A stretch of 64,000 nucleotides of DNA from UBA5158 sp040389045 (GCA_040389045.1 JAZKAT010000014.1:1-64000); one strand, 5' to 3'. Shown: positions 35,249 to 43,464, counted from the first letter of the stretch. Notes: generated by a model not told the origin, from the letters alone. Numbers and translations are program-made.

Positions 35249-35503
35249 AATCCTACCCAAGATAAATGTGATCTAAAATAATTCAAATTTAATGTTTTGG
35301 TCTTTTGATGTTCATCATACTATGTAACTGCTTACTTCTTGTCAAACTATTTGTTGTCAAAAACTTAAATTATGAGTAATTATTAAACTTAGAAATTGAC
35401 AATGTGATGATAATTCGTTAGGTTACTCTCAATAAGAAAAACATATGATCATTTATTAATCAATCAGCGATTTATTTATTATTTGGAATTCCGGGATTTA
35501 ACA

Positions 35504-36715
35504 ATGCGTATCAATCCTTACGATCGCGAAACTCTAAAATTAATTTTGGAACAACTTGATTTAATAGATGCAAGTGAATTGCGAGCATTACGCCAAACAA
35601 AACGCTTCATCACTAGGCTTATTAATCTAGGGAATGAAACAGATTTAAACTTTTTAAATTCTTTAGATTCTGCCGGATTAACACAATGCATTGATGAAAA
35701 TATCCGCCAACCACTTTTGGAAATTTATAATTCGAAACTTGGGCAAAATAATTCTTCTTTAACTGATATTATTTTCAGTATCTTAATAGCATCTACTACT
35801 TACTGGCCACTTAATGATGAAACTACTGAAAATAATGATAATCCATGGTATATACCCAATGCCATTTGTCCCATTAGTGGAAATGATATTACATTGAGTA
35901 ATGCGCTTATACTCTTGTCTGGGCATTTGTGTGACAAAAAAGCTTATCTTGAAACTAGAACAAAAACTAACAACTTGTTATTACTCTCTCACCCTATTCT
36001 GCCAGGACTTATCAATGCAAATGAATATTCATATAATTTCACTCTAGACATTAATTCAACCAATTTTTCTAAAAATATTTTAAACTTTAAATCAGGTTTA
36101 CGAGCAAAGTTCCCTATCTTTAATTATTATAAGCTTTTAGATATTGCAAAATATAGTAGCTTGCCAACACTTGCGCTACTCATCGCAACAATAATACCAA
36201 ATATGTGGATTCTTTCCGCTAGCGCAACCATTTTGCTTTCAGTTTTAGCCCCGCCTTTAATCTGTGGGATTGCTTTTGGCATTCTGGGCGGTTTAATTCT
36301 TAATAAAATTTCAGATAACTTAGCTGATCAAGAATATGAAGATGCAATGAAAGCATATGATCAACAGAATAATAATGATAGAAACCTTGTGAATAATTTT
36401 GCAAACAAAATTTATGACGCCCGCAAAGCCAAATTCGACGAATTAAGTCGAACCATTAATTCTGCCCTATCATCCCTCGCTAATATTTTTAGATTATTGC
36501 AGATTCCAGTTCAAAACAATGCCGCTTCCAATCAAGCGAGTTTGAATTCAAATATTAGACTCTCTCACTCAGAAAACACTCGCGCAACCAACCGAACTGC
36601 TTATAGTGAACTGACTGATTTCACACTTTCGGTTGTTGACCCCTCGCATCCAGGCCAACCTTTAAGTGAAGAAACTATTCAAATGAATATTCCCCGATTT
36701 AGGAATTCTAGGTAG
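35504..36715 (+). CDS. effector-like protein with F-box-like and U-box-like segments
   Basis: A 403-residue protein. Residues about 8-38 (LKLILEQLDLIDASELRALRQTKRF) recall an F-box. Residues about 118-150 (IPNAICPISGNDI...GHLCDKKAYLE) recall a U-box, the RING-like E2-binding fold of E3 ubiquitin ligases such as Legionella LubX; CPI(S) and the H-C-D-x-x-A spacing are the main support. Two hydrophobic helices lie at about 218-268, then a coiled-coil-like stretch and a polar tail. Both domain calls are weak by eye, but they agree in theme. ATG 35504 follows GGGA; the frame opens earlier with TTG. Confidence 0.55.
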   Translation: MRINPYDRETLKLILEQLDLIDASELRALRQTKRFITRLINLGNETDLNFLNSLDSAGLTQCIDENIRQPLLEIYNSKLGQNNSSLTDIIFSILIASTTYWPLNDETTENNDNPWYIPNAICPISGNDITLSNALILLSGHLCDKKAYLETRTKTNNLLLLSHPILPGLINANEYSYNFTLDINSTNFSKNILNFKSGLRAKFPIFNYYKLLDIAKYSSLPTLALLIATIIPNMWILSASATILLSVLAPPLICGIAFGILGGLILNKISDNLADQEYEDAMKAYDQQNNNDRNLVNNFANKIYDARKAKFDELSRTINSALSSLANIFRLLQIPVQNNAASNQASLNSNIRLSHSENTRATNRTAYSELTDFTLSVVDPSHPGQPLSEETIQMNIPRFRNSR

Positions 36716-36819
36716 TAGCACTGAAGTTTATCGCTTTGGCGGCTGGTTTTTTATAGTTAAGAGTTTAAAACAATGACATTCAAAATAATTAATTCAAATG
36801 TTACTTCCATAGGAAACAT

Positions 36820-36892
36820 GGTGTCAAGTAACCTCAATCAACATGCGAAAATTAACTTCTTATAAACAGGTTAATTGAGGTTACTTGACACC
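36820..36892. repeat. repeat A, copy 7
   Basis: 73 bp with both arms intact and a few middle changes, in the same orientation as the rest. A TGA in its right arm closes the frame of the toxin fragment that follows, so the repeat marks the 5' breakpoint of that gene. Confidence 0.95.
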
Positions 36893-37458
36893 AACTTTCC
36901 GGGGACGCTAACCGCATAGGTAATGCTGTTGGGGATGTTGGTGTTAAGCTTGTACAAGCAGGCGTTCTTCGGTTTGGGCTTTTTGATGAAATAAGTTTGA
37001 GACAAGATGTATTTCATACGGTAACTAGCCCAGCAGATGCCCAGAATATATTAAATGGTATTGACAGAGACTTTTTAAATTCAACAAGTCGCTTTGGTAA
37101 AGCGCTTTACGTTTCAGAACTTCCCGACACAACACTCGCGGAGCTTTCTCATTACAATACTTTGGGGGTTGAAACTATTAGGTTTGAATTTAATATAAGT
37201 TCGGCAAGAATTCTTGATTTGACTAATCCAAAAGTTGCAGAGGCTTGGGGCTACACTGGTGGTGAGATCTCTCCTCTAACTCAAGAAATAGGTAATAGCG
37301 CAATGTGGGCTGGATATAATGTAATACGCTATTTATCAGAACGCGGAGAAGGTGTTAATATTGCAATATTAAATGATTTTAATAAATTATTAAGACCCCA
37401 AATGGTTGTACCTGCCCCTAACATATCTAATATGCGATTAATGAATGGAGTAATGTAA
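36889..37458 (+). CDS. orphan toxin C-terminal module, RES/ART-like, 5' end lost
   Basis: The frame opens at the edge of repeat A and reads GDANRIGNAVGDVGVKLVQAGVLRFGLFDE, a linker of the kind found before polymorphic toxin tips. Then comes a domain with FHTVTSPADA, SRFGKALYVSELPDTTLAEL, ILDLT, and SERGEGVNIAILNDF, which has the look of an RES or ADP-ribosyltransferase-like toxin (R, Y and T/E in the expected order). No ATG precedes the linker; translation could start at TTG 36997. The stop overlaps the immunity gene (TAATG). The body of the toxin is missing, so this is either an orphan module or a reservoir tip. Confidence 0.65.
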   Translation, partial: HQLSGDANRIGNAVGDVGVKLVQAGVLRFGLFDEISLRQDVFHTVTSPADAQNILNGIDRDFLNSTSRFGKALYVSELPDTTLAELSHYNTLGVETIRFEFNISSARILDLTNPKVAEAWGYTGGEISPLTQEIGNSAMWAGYNVIRYLSERGEGVNIAILNDFNKLLRPQMVVPAPNISNMRLMNGVM

Positions 37459-37934
37459 TGCACTTACATCTGTACGTTTATAGCTGTGGAAATTGTGGCA
37501 ACAAATTTAAATCGCCTGAGTTGCCTGGCCATCCTTACGGTAGGTTTTTAATGCGTAGCGCATCAGGAGAAATAGCCTATCTAGCGGCATTTGAAGATAA
37601 AGTATTTTTAGAATTTAGAGAAATGTCTTATAAAAATAAAGTGTTTCTTAAGATTCATGAGCTTTCTAAATCAGACGTACTTCAAGGGATTTTTGGTAAA
37701 GCTTGCGATCCTGCTACAGATAATACTGATTTTCAAATAGGAAGAAGTCCAGTTTGCCCTGAATGTAATACAAATAACAAATTATCTTGGCACGAAACTA
37801 ATCCACCTGAACTAATTGAAATGAACATAAAGAATGTTACTCATAACCTTTGGGCTACGTTAAGCAGAAATGAAAAAGAGATTGTTTTAAACAATGCCAT
37901 TCAATCTTTTTTGAAGGAAAAAAAAATTAAATAA
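37458..37934 (+). CDS. zinc-ribbon immunity-like protein
   Basis: A 158-residue protein with two CxxC pairs, CGNCG at residues 10-14 and CPEC near residue 106, which together can bind one zinc. Between them lies an alpha/beta segment; the C-terminus is helical and Lys-rich. It overlaps the toxin module by one base and has the same strand, the standard layout of a cognate immunity gene. I cannot name the family. Repeat A copy 8 follows 60 bases later. Confidence 0.65.
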   Translation: MHLHLYVYSCGNCGNKFKSPELPGHPYGRFLMRSASGEIAYLAAFEDKVFLEFREMSYKNKVFLKIHELSKSDVLQGIFGKACDPATDNTDFQIGRSPVCPECNTNNKLSWHETNPPELIEMNIKNVTHNLWATLSRNEKEIVLNNAIQSFLKEKKIK

Positions 37935-37995
37935 TCTTTTGATTTTTTTATATATTGGCGTCAAAAAAACGTGATTTCAATTAACCTCAAAAAAT

Positions 37996-38068
37996 GGTGT
38001 CAAGTAACCTCAATCAACATCCAAAAATTACCTGTTTATAAACATGTTCATTGAGGTTACTTGACACT
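37996..38068. repeat. repeat A, copy 8
   Basis: 73 bp, last base T instead of C (GACACT). It is preceded by a partial left-arm echo (TTTCAATTAACCTCAA) and followed directly by an 11-bp tandem array. It lies between converging genes. Confidence 0.92.
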
Positions 38069-38121
38069 AGCTTCTCACTAGCTTCTCACTAGCTTCTCAC
38101 TAGCTTCTCACTAGCTTCTGA
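38067..38121. repeat. tandem array of an 11-bp unit
   Basis: CTAGCTTCTCA occurs four times exactly and a fifth time as CTAGCTTCTGA. The unit starts in the last two bases of repeat A and contains its usual right flank (AGCTTT, here AGCTTC), so it seems to be a slippage expansion of the repeat A border. A repeat B right-end remnant (GAATGTTTGACCCC, 38120-38133) follows. Confidence 0.9.
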
Positions 38122-38183
38122 ATGTTTGACCCCTTTACTTGTATACGTTCCTTGTCACTATAGAATAGCTGATTGAGTCCAAC

Positions 38184-39065
38184 TTACTCTGTAAATTTTC
38201 GCCTTTTAGTTTGAAAGACTTCTTCCTCAAGTTTTATTTCAGCAACTTCCGATTTTAAAGTTAATGAAGGGCCGCTACAATGCATCACTATAGAAAAATT
38301 TTCAGGTTCCATCTGCATTCCGTGCACATTTTTTGTTAAAATCACACCGCTAGTTGTTAACTCATTGTCTGGAAGTACCGCATAACCAGGCGAATCCAAA
38401 CATCCATTTATCAAAATTAATTCTAAAGAAAGATACGCAGAAATGAAAACGGTAGATTTTTCACCGGATAAAAATGGTATTACATTTCTTATCATTCTTT
38501 GAAACGGATAATGCCGATTACGCGCTAAAATCTCAGGATGCCGCAGAAAAATAATATCGAAGCCATTTGCGGGAACAGCATTTGCATTGCTAAGCACTGT
38601 CTTTAGTTTTTCTGGGTCGGTGGCATCAGCAGTTATTAATTTTATTTCCGGAAATTGACTGAAATCTACGTTTGGTTCATGTGAAGGTTTTAAATTAATA
38701 TCAATTCCAACATAGCTTAAAACAGCAGAATTATTGTTTTGTTCTAATAAGGCTTTCAAAGCAAAATAATCATCTGGAATTCCACAACCTAAACTGATGA
38801 CATTAAGCTGAGTGCGATGTAATGGAAAATGAATTTGTTGGGAAGATAATATTTTGGTGAGTTTAGCAATAGTCGCGGAATGTATAATAGTATATCTTTT
38901 TTTTAAGTCGTCATCGTCATCAAATACAATTTTACTCATCAACGTTTCAGCTTTTACTATATCTTCAGCATCGAGATAGCTTGCAGGGGATTCTGTGATA
39001 GTAATACCTGTGATGGCGCACTTTTCAAGTATGGCGCTGGTAGAAGACTTGCGACTGTTAGCCAT
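38184..39065 (-). CDS. SAM-dependent methyltransferase-like protein with a basic C-terminus
   Basis: A 293-residue protein with a Rossmann-type methyltransferase core: motif I is VISLGCGIPDDYFALKAL, the acidic end of strand 2 is YVGIDIN, and motif II/III is IKLITADATD followed by FDIIFLRHPEI. The substrate is unknown. The protein begins with a Ser/Thr-rich lead and ends TKRRKFTE, a basic patch that could act as a nuclear localisation signal if the protein enters a eukaryotic cell. That is speculation from four residues. Repeat A lies between it and the converging toxin-immunity pair. Confidence 0.65.
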   Translation of the reverse strand: MANSRKSSTSAILEKCAITGITITESPASYLDAEDIVKAETLMSKIVFDDDDDLKKRYTIIHSATIAKLTKILSSQQIHFPLHRTQLNVISLGCGIPDDYFALKALLEQNNNSAVLSYVGIDINLKPSHEPNVDFSQFPEIKLITADATDPEKLKTVLSNANAVPANGFDIIFLRHPEILARNRHYPFQRMIRNVIPFLSGEKSTVFISAYLSLELILINGCLDSPGYAVLPDNELTTSGVILTKNVHGMQMEPENFSIVMHCSGPSLTLKSEVAEIKLEEEVFQTKRRKFTE

Positions 39066-39283
39066 TTTTTGTAACCATTTTAAGATAAATTATTATTAAT
39101 GGTTATAGACTATACAGCAATATGACTTTGTTGCTCAAGTATTCCCTATGTCTAAATCAACACTAGCGTGAATTATAGCCATGAACTGTATAAATATATC
39201 CCATAAAATGAGCTGGTCTTTGCTGTTTGAGAAAAATACTTTAGAATCTTGCTCTTCGTTCATTTCACACAGGAGGTTATTAT

Positions 39284-40054
39284 ATGCTCAGCTCTAGCCC
39301 TCAAGAATACAGAGAGGCGTTAGGTATTTTAGCAAATTCATCACAACATATTCCGATAATAGCGCAAGCCATCAGGCAGCATGTTTTACCTAGAATCGCC
39401 AATCAAGATTCCATGCTTGATGTTGGTGTGGGAATTGGAATTCTTACACATCATTTCAAAGCGGATTTTAAGGAAATTACGGTATTAGATATCAATCCCG
39501 CAGTTGAAACAGATTTAAAAAAACACCCATATAAAATCGAAATTTGTGATTTCTTTAAATATGAAACCGACAAGAAATTTGATTTCGTATTGTGTTCTCA
39601 TGTTATGTATCATTTTGATGAACAGCAGATGAAAGATTTTATCCTTAGATTACAATCGTTAGTGAATCCTGGTGGCTATTGTTTTATTGCTTTGATTGCC
39701 CCCCGCGGTAAGAACCATCTATTTCATATTAAATTTAAACCTGATTATGTTAATAGTCAGCAGATAGCTAAAATTTTAGAAAAGGAAGGAATAGCATTCG
39801 ATAGAATTGAAGCGGCCAGCCCACATCATTTAATCACCGATGATCCGGCAAAGATGCGTAGCTTGCTAAAATTTTTCTTAATTGAGAATTGTCTGCGGCA
39901 AACAAGTTCTTCATTGCAGGTTGAACAAATACAATTGATTAATACACTTCTCGATGAGGAAGTTGCGAATGCGAAATTACCCGATTCGAATGTTCATGAC
40001 TTTGAACAAGAGGATGATTATTTTCTAATAAGAAGCCCAGGTTATCGTCGGTAA
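39284..40054 (+). CDS. class I SAM-dependent methyltransferase
   Basis: A 256-residue protein with methyltransferase motif I as MLDVGVGIGILTHHF, the strand 2 acid in EITVLDINPA, motif II near FDFVLCSHVMYHF and motif III at LVNPGGYCFIAL. The C-terminal 90 residues are likely to shape the substrate pocket. AGGAGG lies at ideal distance from the ATG, so it should be well translated. The small-molecule or protein substrate cannot be told. A repeat B element begins five bases after the stop. Confidence 0.82.
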   Translation: MLSSSPQEYREALGILANSSQHIPIIAQAIRQHVLPRIANQDSMLDVGVGIGILTHHFKADFKEITVLDINPAVETDLKKHPYKIEICDFFKYETDKKFDFVLCSHVMYHFDEQQMKDFILRLQSLVNPGGYCFIALIAPRGKNHLFHIKFKPDYVNSQQIAKILEKEGIAFDRIEAASPHHLITDDPAKMRSLLKFFLIENCLRQTSSSLQVEQIQLINTLLDEEVANAKLPDSNVHDFEQEDDYFLIRSPGYRR

Positions 40055-40058
40055 CAAA

Positions 40059-40122
40059 GGGGCATGTATTCATTTGACGTTGGTTAAAAATTCTCAAATG
40101 TGATATATGAATATTTGACCCC
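40059..40122. repeat. repeat B, full copy
   Basis: 64 bp, GGGGCATGTATTCATTTGACG at the left and GAATATTTGACCCC at the right, directly after the methyltransferase stop. Same orientation as the copies at 13338 and 42242. Confidence 0.9.
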
Positions 40123-40162
40123 ATTTACTTTTACTTTTCTCCGCCTGTGATAAGGATAAACA

Positions 40163-40642
40163 TTGTTTCAATCCATTTTAAAATTAATTCAGTTATTAAG
40201 TTGCGCCCTTATCATCTTTTCCGGCGGATTGCTGATATCTTCACATTTTGTTGTCGCTAATCTTACGTCTTGTCGAATTGTAGAGAAAAATATCGAAGCA
40301 GTTCATCGTTCACCTGCCATGTGTTACACCATGAAATTCAAAGTAGAGTATGTAATTAAAAAACAATATTTTTTCAAAATAACCTATCCTAAGGTAAGCA
40401 CAATTACCTACGATAGTCCTGATCCATCAAAACCCAACAGTTGTGGCACTAAAGATGCCATGACTAAACAATTGAGTTTATATCCCACTGATAAAGTTTA
40501 TCCTTGTTGGTATGCATCGGCTAAATACGCAAGCGTATTAAAATTTGAAAAACCACAAATTCCTTTAGAAATATTAAGTCTTTTTAAAAGCATTTTTGCT
40601 TGGGCAGTAATTGCTTTAATCGTTGTTCGCATCATGCTGTGA
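40163..40642 (+). CDS. two-helix membrane protein, DUF3592-like
   Basis: A 159-residue protein with a membrane helix at each end (ALIIFSGGLLISSHFVV and SIFAWAVIALIVVRIML) and a beta-rich middle that contains four cysteines. The segment YPTDKVYPCWYASAKYASVLKFEKP recalls the DUF3592 pattern (YPxGxxVxVyYxPxxPxxAvL) just before the second helix. The start is TTG at 40163 with AAGGA eight bases upstream. The function is unknown; the middle part should face the periplasm. Confidence 0.6.
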   Translation: MFQSILKLIQLLSCALIIFSGGLLISSHFVVANLTSCRIVEKNIEAVHRSPAMCYTMKFKVEYVIKKQYFFKITYPKVSTITYDSPDPSKPNSCGTKDAMTKQLSLYPTDKVYPCWYASAKYASVLKFEKPQIPLEILSLFKSIFAWAVIALIVVRIML

Positions 40643-40796
40643 GTTAGTTAGCCCAAGGGGTAACCACAATCGGTGAATCCCAAAAGCCAATCTCTTCACT
40701 TCAAGCCCGGCTTGTAAAATTTTATCCATATAAATCAATAGCTTATATGTCTTATCTTGATCGTGATATAATAATAAATCATCAAGGAAATACTCT

Positions 40797-41150
40797 ATGA
40801 ATACTGACGAACTGCTATTTAAAGAGTTAAATAAGTTCTCTCAGCCTTTGCGGGAGTTGGCTTTCGAGCTGGCAAATCTATATAAGCAGTTGCCAGTTAA
40901 ATCAGCAGAGATTGACAATACCAGGAAGGCACTCCAAAACCTAAATTCTTCGGCAATTGATCGTATGGATATTGCTGTAAATGAAGTCAAAGATGCTTTT
41001 TTAACTTTAGGTATGAAAATCAACAAAGATTCTGGCTTGCTGGATTTACCGACATTTCATCTTATTCTCAGAAAAAACCTTTTATTGGTACAAAAGATTC
41101 AAGATCTCGAAGGGAAAGTGTTAGAACTCAATCGGACTTGTCAAGATTAG
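40797..41150 (+). CDS. small helical hypothetical protein
   Basis: A 117-residue, all-helical protein with a coiled-coil-like C-terminus (KIQDLEGKVLELNR) and AAGGAAA before its ATG. No family recognised. The next gene starts 18 bases after its stop, so the two are probably one operon. Confidence 0.6.
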   Translation: MNTDELLFKELNKFSQPLRELAFELANLYKQLPVKSAEIDNTRKALQNLNSSAIDRMDIAVNEVKDAFLTLGMKINKDSGLLDLPTFHLILRKNLLLVQKIQDLEGKVLELNRTCQD

Positions 41151-41168
41151 CTCCTCAAGAGGTGCGAA

Positions 41169-41438
41169 ATGAGTACAAAATTCGAGAAGTACGGTCAATC
41201 TTTTGGTTATGCAGCAGCTTGTTTAGTTACTGCCGCCGTTGGTCTAACTCTGTCTGCGCTTGCCTCAATGAACCCCGTGAGTGCTGCAACAGTTTCCCCC
41301 GCACTTGTTGCTTTAACCTTTGAAGCAAGTAAAAAACTAATGACTGTGGCTTATGATCATTTGAACGAAGGTTTAAAAATCAAAGACGCAGAAAACCACC
41401 ACGTTAAACCTACTCCTAACAATAAATACCTTACATAG
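41169..41438 (+). CDS. small membrane-associated hypothetical protein
   Basis: An 89-residue protein with one or two Ala-rich hydrophobic helices (YAAACLVTAAVGLTLSALASM and AATVSPALVALTF) and a polar tail. AAGAGGTG precedes the ATG at good spacing. No family is recognised. It lies just ahead of the GC-rich phosphotransferase insertion, which is in the opposite orientation. Confidence 0.55.
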   Translation: MSTKFEKYGQSFGYAAACLVTAAVGLTLSALASMNPVSAATVSPALVALTFEASKKLMTVAYDHLNEGLKIKDAENHHVKPTPNNKYLT

Positions 41439-41458
41439 TTTCCTGCCAAAGGAACAAC

Positions 41459-42223
41459 TCAGACCACTCGAACTTCGGCGAGTCGCTTGACGGCGAACTC
41501 ATCGTCCCAGCAGACGGCGGCTTCCCATGCGGCCGATGCTTGTGCGGCAATGTCGAGAGCAACGTCATCGAGACCGGCAGCATTGTGGGGCAGCACCAGG
41601 TCAAGGTCAGGAACGTCGACGTGCGCCTCGTCCCAGTCGATCAGCCCGACCCGATCACGGGTCATGCGGATGTTGCCAGGATTATGGTCGCCGTGGACAA
41701 CACATGTCTGTCGTCCGGCTAGCCGTGCCCATGCTACTCGGCATCGAGCAACACCCTCAGGCGGCATCGCATGAAGATTGATCTTCGTCCCAGTCTCAGC
41801 GTGCAGAAGGTCGGTCGATGATTGCCAGCCCGGACGCTGCGGCCAACCCTGCGTCAATCGGTGCAACTGGCGGAGTGTGTCGGCTACGCGACCCCAGTCA
41901 GCTTGCGACTCTGGCGGCCCGCCCTCCACGTAAGTCATCACCACCAGACCTTCGACGAACAGCCGACCATCCATTGTCGGGATGGGAAGCGGCACGGTCA
42001 AACCTTCACGGTCAAGGTATTGGAGGAGCTTGGTCTCCCACGCAAGATCAGCATCACTTCTCGCACCGAGGCGAGCAACCGCAAGGCGCCCATTGACGCG
42101 CACACTCCACACTTCGTTGGCGACTCCTTCAGCGAGCCGCTCGACGCGAACGACATTGTCACCCCACTGCTTTAGGGCCTTCCAACTCGACCCCGTAGCT
42201 GGCGTGCCTTCTACATCTTTCAC
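41459..42223 (-). CDS. APH-family phosphotransferase, GC-rich and probably foreign
   Basis: A 254-residue APH/choline kinase-type protein. Catalytic loop VVHGDHNPGNI (Asp and Asn) and metal-binding LIDWDEA are intact, with an N-terminal RLAEGVANEVWSVRV glycine-loop equivalent. Family members phosphorylate aminoglycosides or other small alcohols; the substrate here is unknown. GGAGG precedes a GTG start. A hand count gives 63% G+C in 41461-41520 against 38% in 41341-41400, so the gene was very likely acquired from a GC-rich bacterium. It stands close to a repeat B element on its start side. Confidence 0.85.
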   Translation of the reverse strand: MKDVEGTPATGSSWKALKQWGDNVVRVERLAEGVANEVWSVRVNGRLAVARLGARSDADLAWETKLLQYLDREGLTVPLPIPTMDGRLFVEGLVVMTYVEGGPPESQADWGRVADTLRQLHRLTQGWPQRPGWQSSTDLLHAETGTKINLHAMPPEGVARCRVAWARLAGRQTCVVHGDHNPGNIRMTRDRVGLIDWDEAHVDVPDLDLVLPHNAAGLDDVALDIAAQASAAWEAAVCWDDEFAVKRLAEVRVV

Positions 42224-42241
42224 TGTGCCTCCTTAAACTAA

Positions 42242-42303
42242 GGGGTCAAGCATTTCATTTGACGTTAGTTAAAAATTCTCAAATGTGACATATGAATATT
42301 CAT
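42242..42303. repeat. repeat B, right end damaged
   Basis: GGGGTCAAGCATTTCATTTGACG at the left, the normal middle, then GAATATT runs into unrelated sequence where TGACCCC is expected. It lies 19 bases from the start codon of the GC-rich phosphotransferase gene. Confidence 0.85.
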
Positions 42304-42330
42304 TTATTAGATCATGCTGTATTAAAACCG

Positions 42331-43464
42331 TCACTGCGGCCCTAATGAACTCGAACTGCCTTTAGTTAAAAGAGTGGGCGTCTTATTAGGTTTTTCGTGC
42401 TTGCTTTGGTCTTCGGCTGTGCTTGCACTACTTGAAGGTTTAAAAAACAGAGCCAGTAGCGAAAATAGTTTTTTGCTGGAAGTTGCAGGAACTATTTTCT
42501 GTGGTTCTGAATTGGATACGGTTGAAACTTTTTTCTTTACTTCCGCGTGTAAAACATAAGGTCCAATGTCCATTGCCTGCGCATCTTCAATTTTAGCTGC
42601 TAATTCAGGGTGTAAAGGCGAATTATCTTTTTTATGCAAAGAAACAAAATGATAATTTTTTTCATAACCTAAGTAGAATATAGCTTTCGGATGCTGGGTT
42701 TTAAAGATTATTATATTTTTATCATCCCGTATCAAAACTAATGTAATCATTAGTTCACGAACCAAGGCCATAATTTCTAAATGATCTCCCCAGGTGCCGG
42801 ATTTAGCGAGTCCGGCGGTATAACTGTTAACAGGTGTATCGTTAGGAATATGTCCCGCATAGCATTCCTGGTTCACCCTTAAATGTTTCACCGCTAAAGA
42901 GCGTAAAGCATGGTGTTGCTTATCATCTAAGGGATTAGTGATAACCAAATCATTTAGCTTTAGCTGGTCTGCAATCGCATTAAATAAACAATTGCCATCT
43001 TTGGGGATGTTTATACAATTATATCCCAAATGTCCTGCGGCCTTTACAATTTCCAAGTCTTGTTTTAAATGTAAAACTTGTTCTTGAAAAATAGCTTGGT
43101 CCCTGTTGTCCAAAGTATCACTAGCCGTTAAACATTTTGCTCGCAAGGCTAGAACCGTTTCCGCATGCTTAATCAATTGTTCTTTGACTTCATCATTAAC
43201 TAATTGGGGTTTGGTGAGATCGGCAATTACCGCTGAGGAATAACGTAAAAAATTGCTTCTACATGCGAGGTAATAACCTAATAAATTTTCGCTCTGACCC
43301 GCAACGGGAATTTGTTGATAAAGTTCAAGCGCATCTTTATATGCTCCAAAAATATAAGGTAGTCTTACCATTCCTTGACTGGCAACATCATCCGCATGAG
43401 ATAATGCGTTTATAAAAACCTGTTCTGGAGATTTATTTGCTAAGTCACTTCGCGCTCCACTCAT
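42331..43464 (-). CDS. OTU-like cysteine protease (candidate deubiquitinase)
   Basis: A 377-residue protein with an OTU domain at about residues 148-280. PKDGNCLFNAIADQL holds the catalytic Cys159 in the DGNC box, TWGDHLEIMALVREL is the conserved middle helix, and NYHFVSL holds His272. OTU enzymes cut ubiquitin chains, a system bacteria lack, so the protein probably acts in a eukaryotic host, as Legionella OTU effectors do. The N-terminal 140 residues are helical; the C-terminal 90 are Ser/Lys-rich and disordered, where a translocation signal could lie. It is monocistronic. Confidence 0.87.
   Translation of the reverse strand: MSGARSDLANKSPEQVFINALSHADDVASQGMVRLPYIFGAYKDALELYQQIPVAGQSENLLGYYLACRSNFLRYSSAVIADLTKPQLVNDEVKEQLIKHAETVLALRAKCLTASDTLDNRDQAIFQEQVLHLKQDLEIVKAAGHLGYNCINIPKDGNCLFNAIADQLKLNDLVITNPLDDKQHHALRSLAVKHLRVNQECYAGHIPNDTPVNSYTAGLAKSGTWGDHLEIMALVRELMITLVLIRDDKNIIIFKTQHPKAIFYLGYEKNYHFVSLHKKDNSPLHPELAAKIEDAQAMDIGPYVLHAEVKKKVSTVSNSEPQKIVPATSSKKLFSLLALFFKPSSSASTAEDQSKHEKPNKTPTLLTKGSSSSLGPQ

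Noticed and set aside
9220..38068. Repeat A as a CRISPR-like array.
   Set aside because: Copies are hundreds to thousands of bases apart with genes between, and no Cas gene is present.
41487..42236. Several overlapping forward frames of 60-117 residues in the GC-rich segment.
   Set aside because: They are mirror frames of the APH-family gene on the other strand, expected in GC-rich DNA, and have no motifs or ribosome binding sites.
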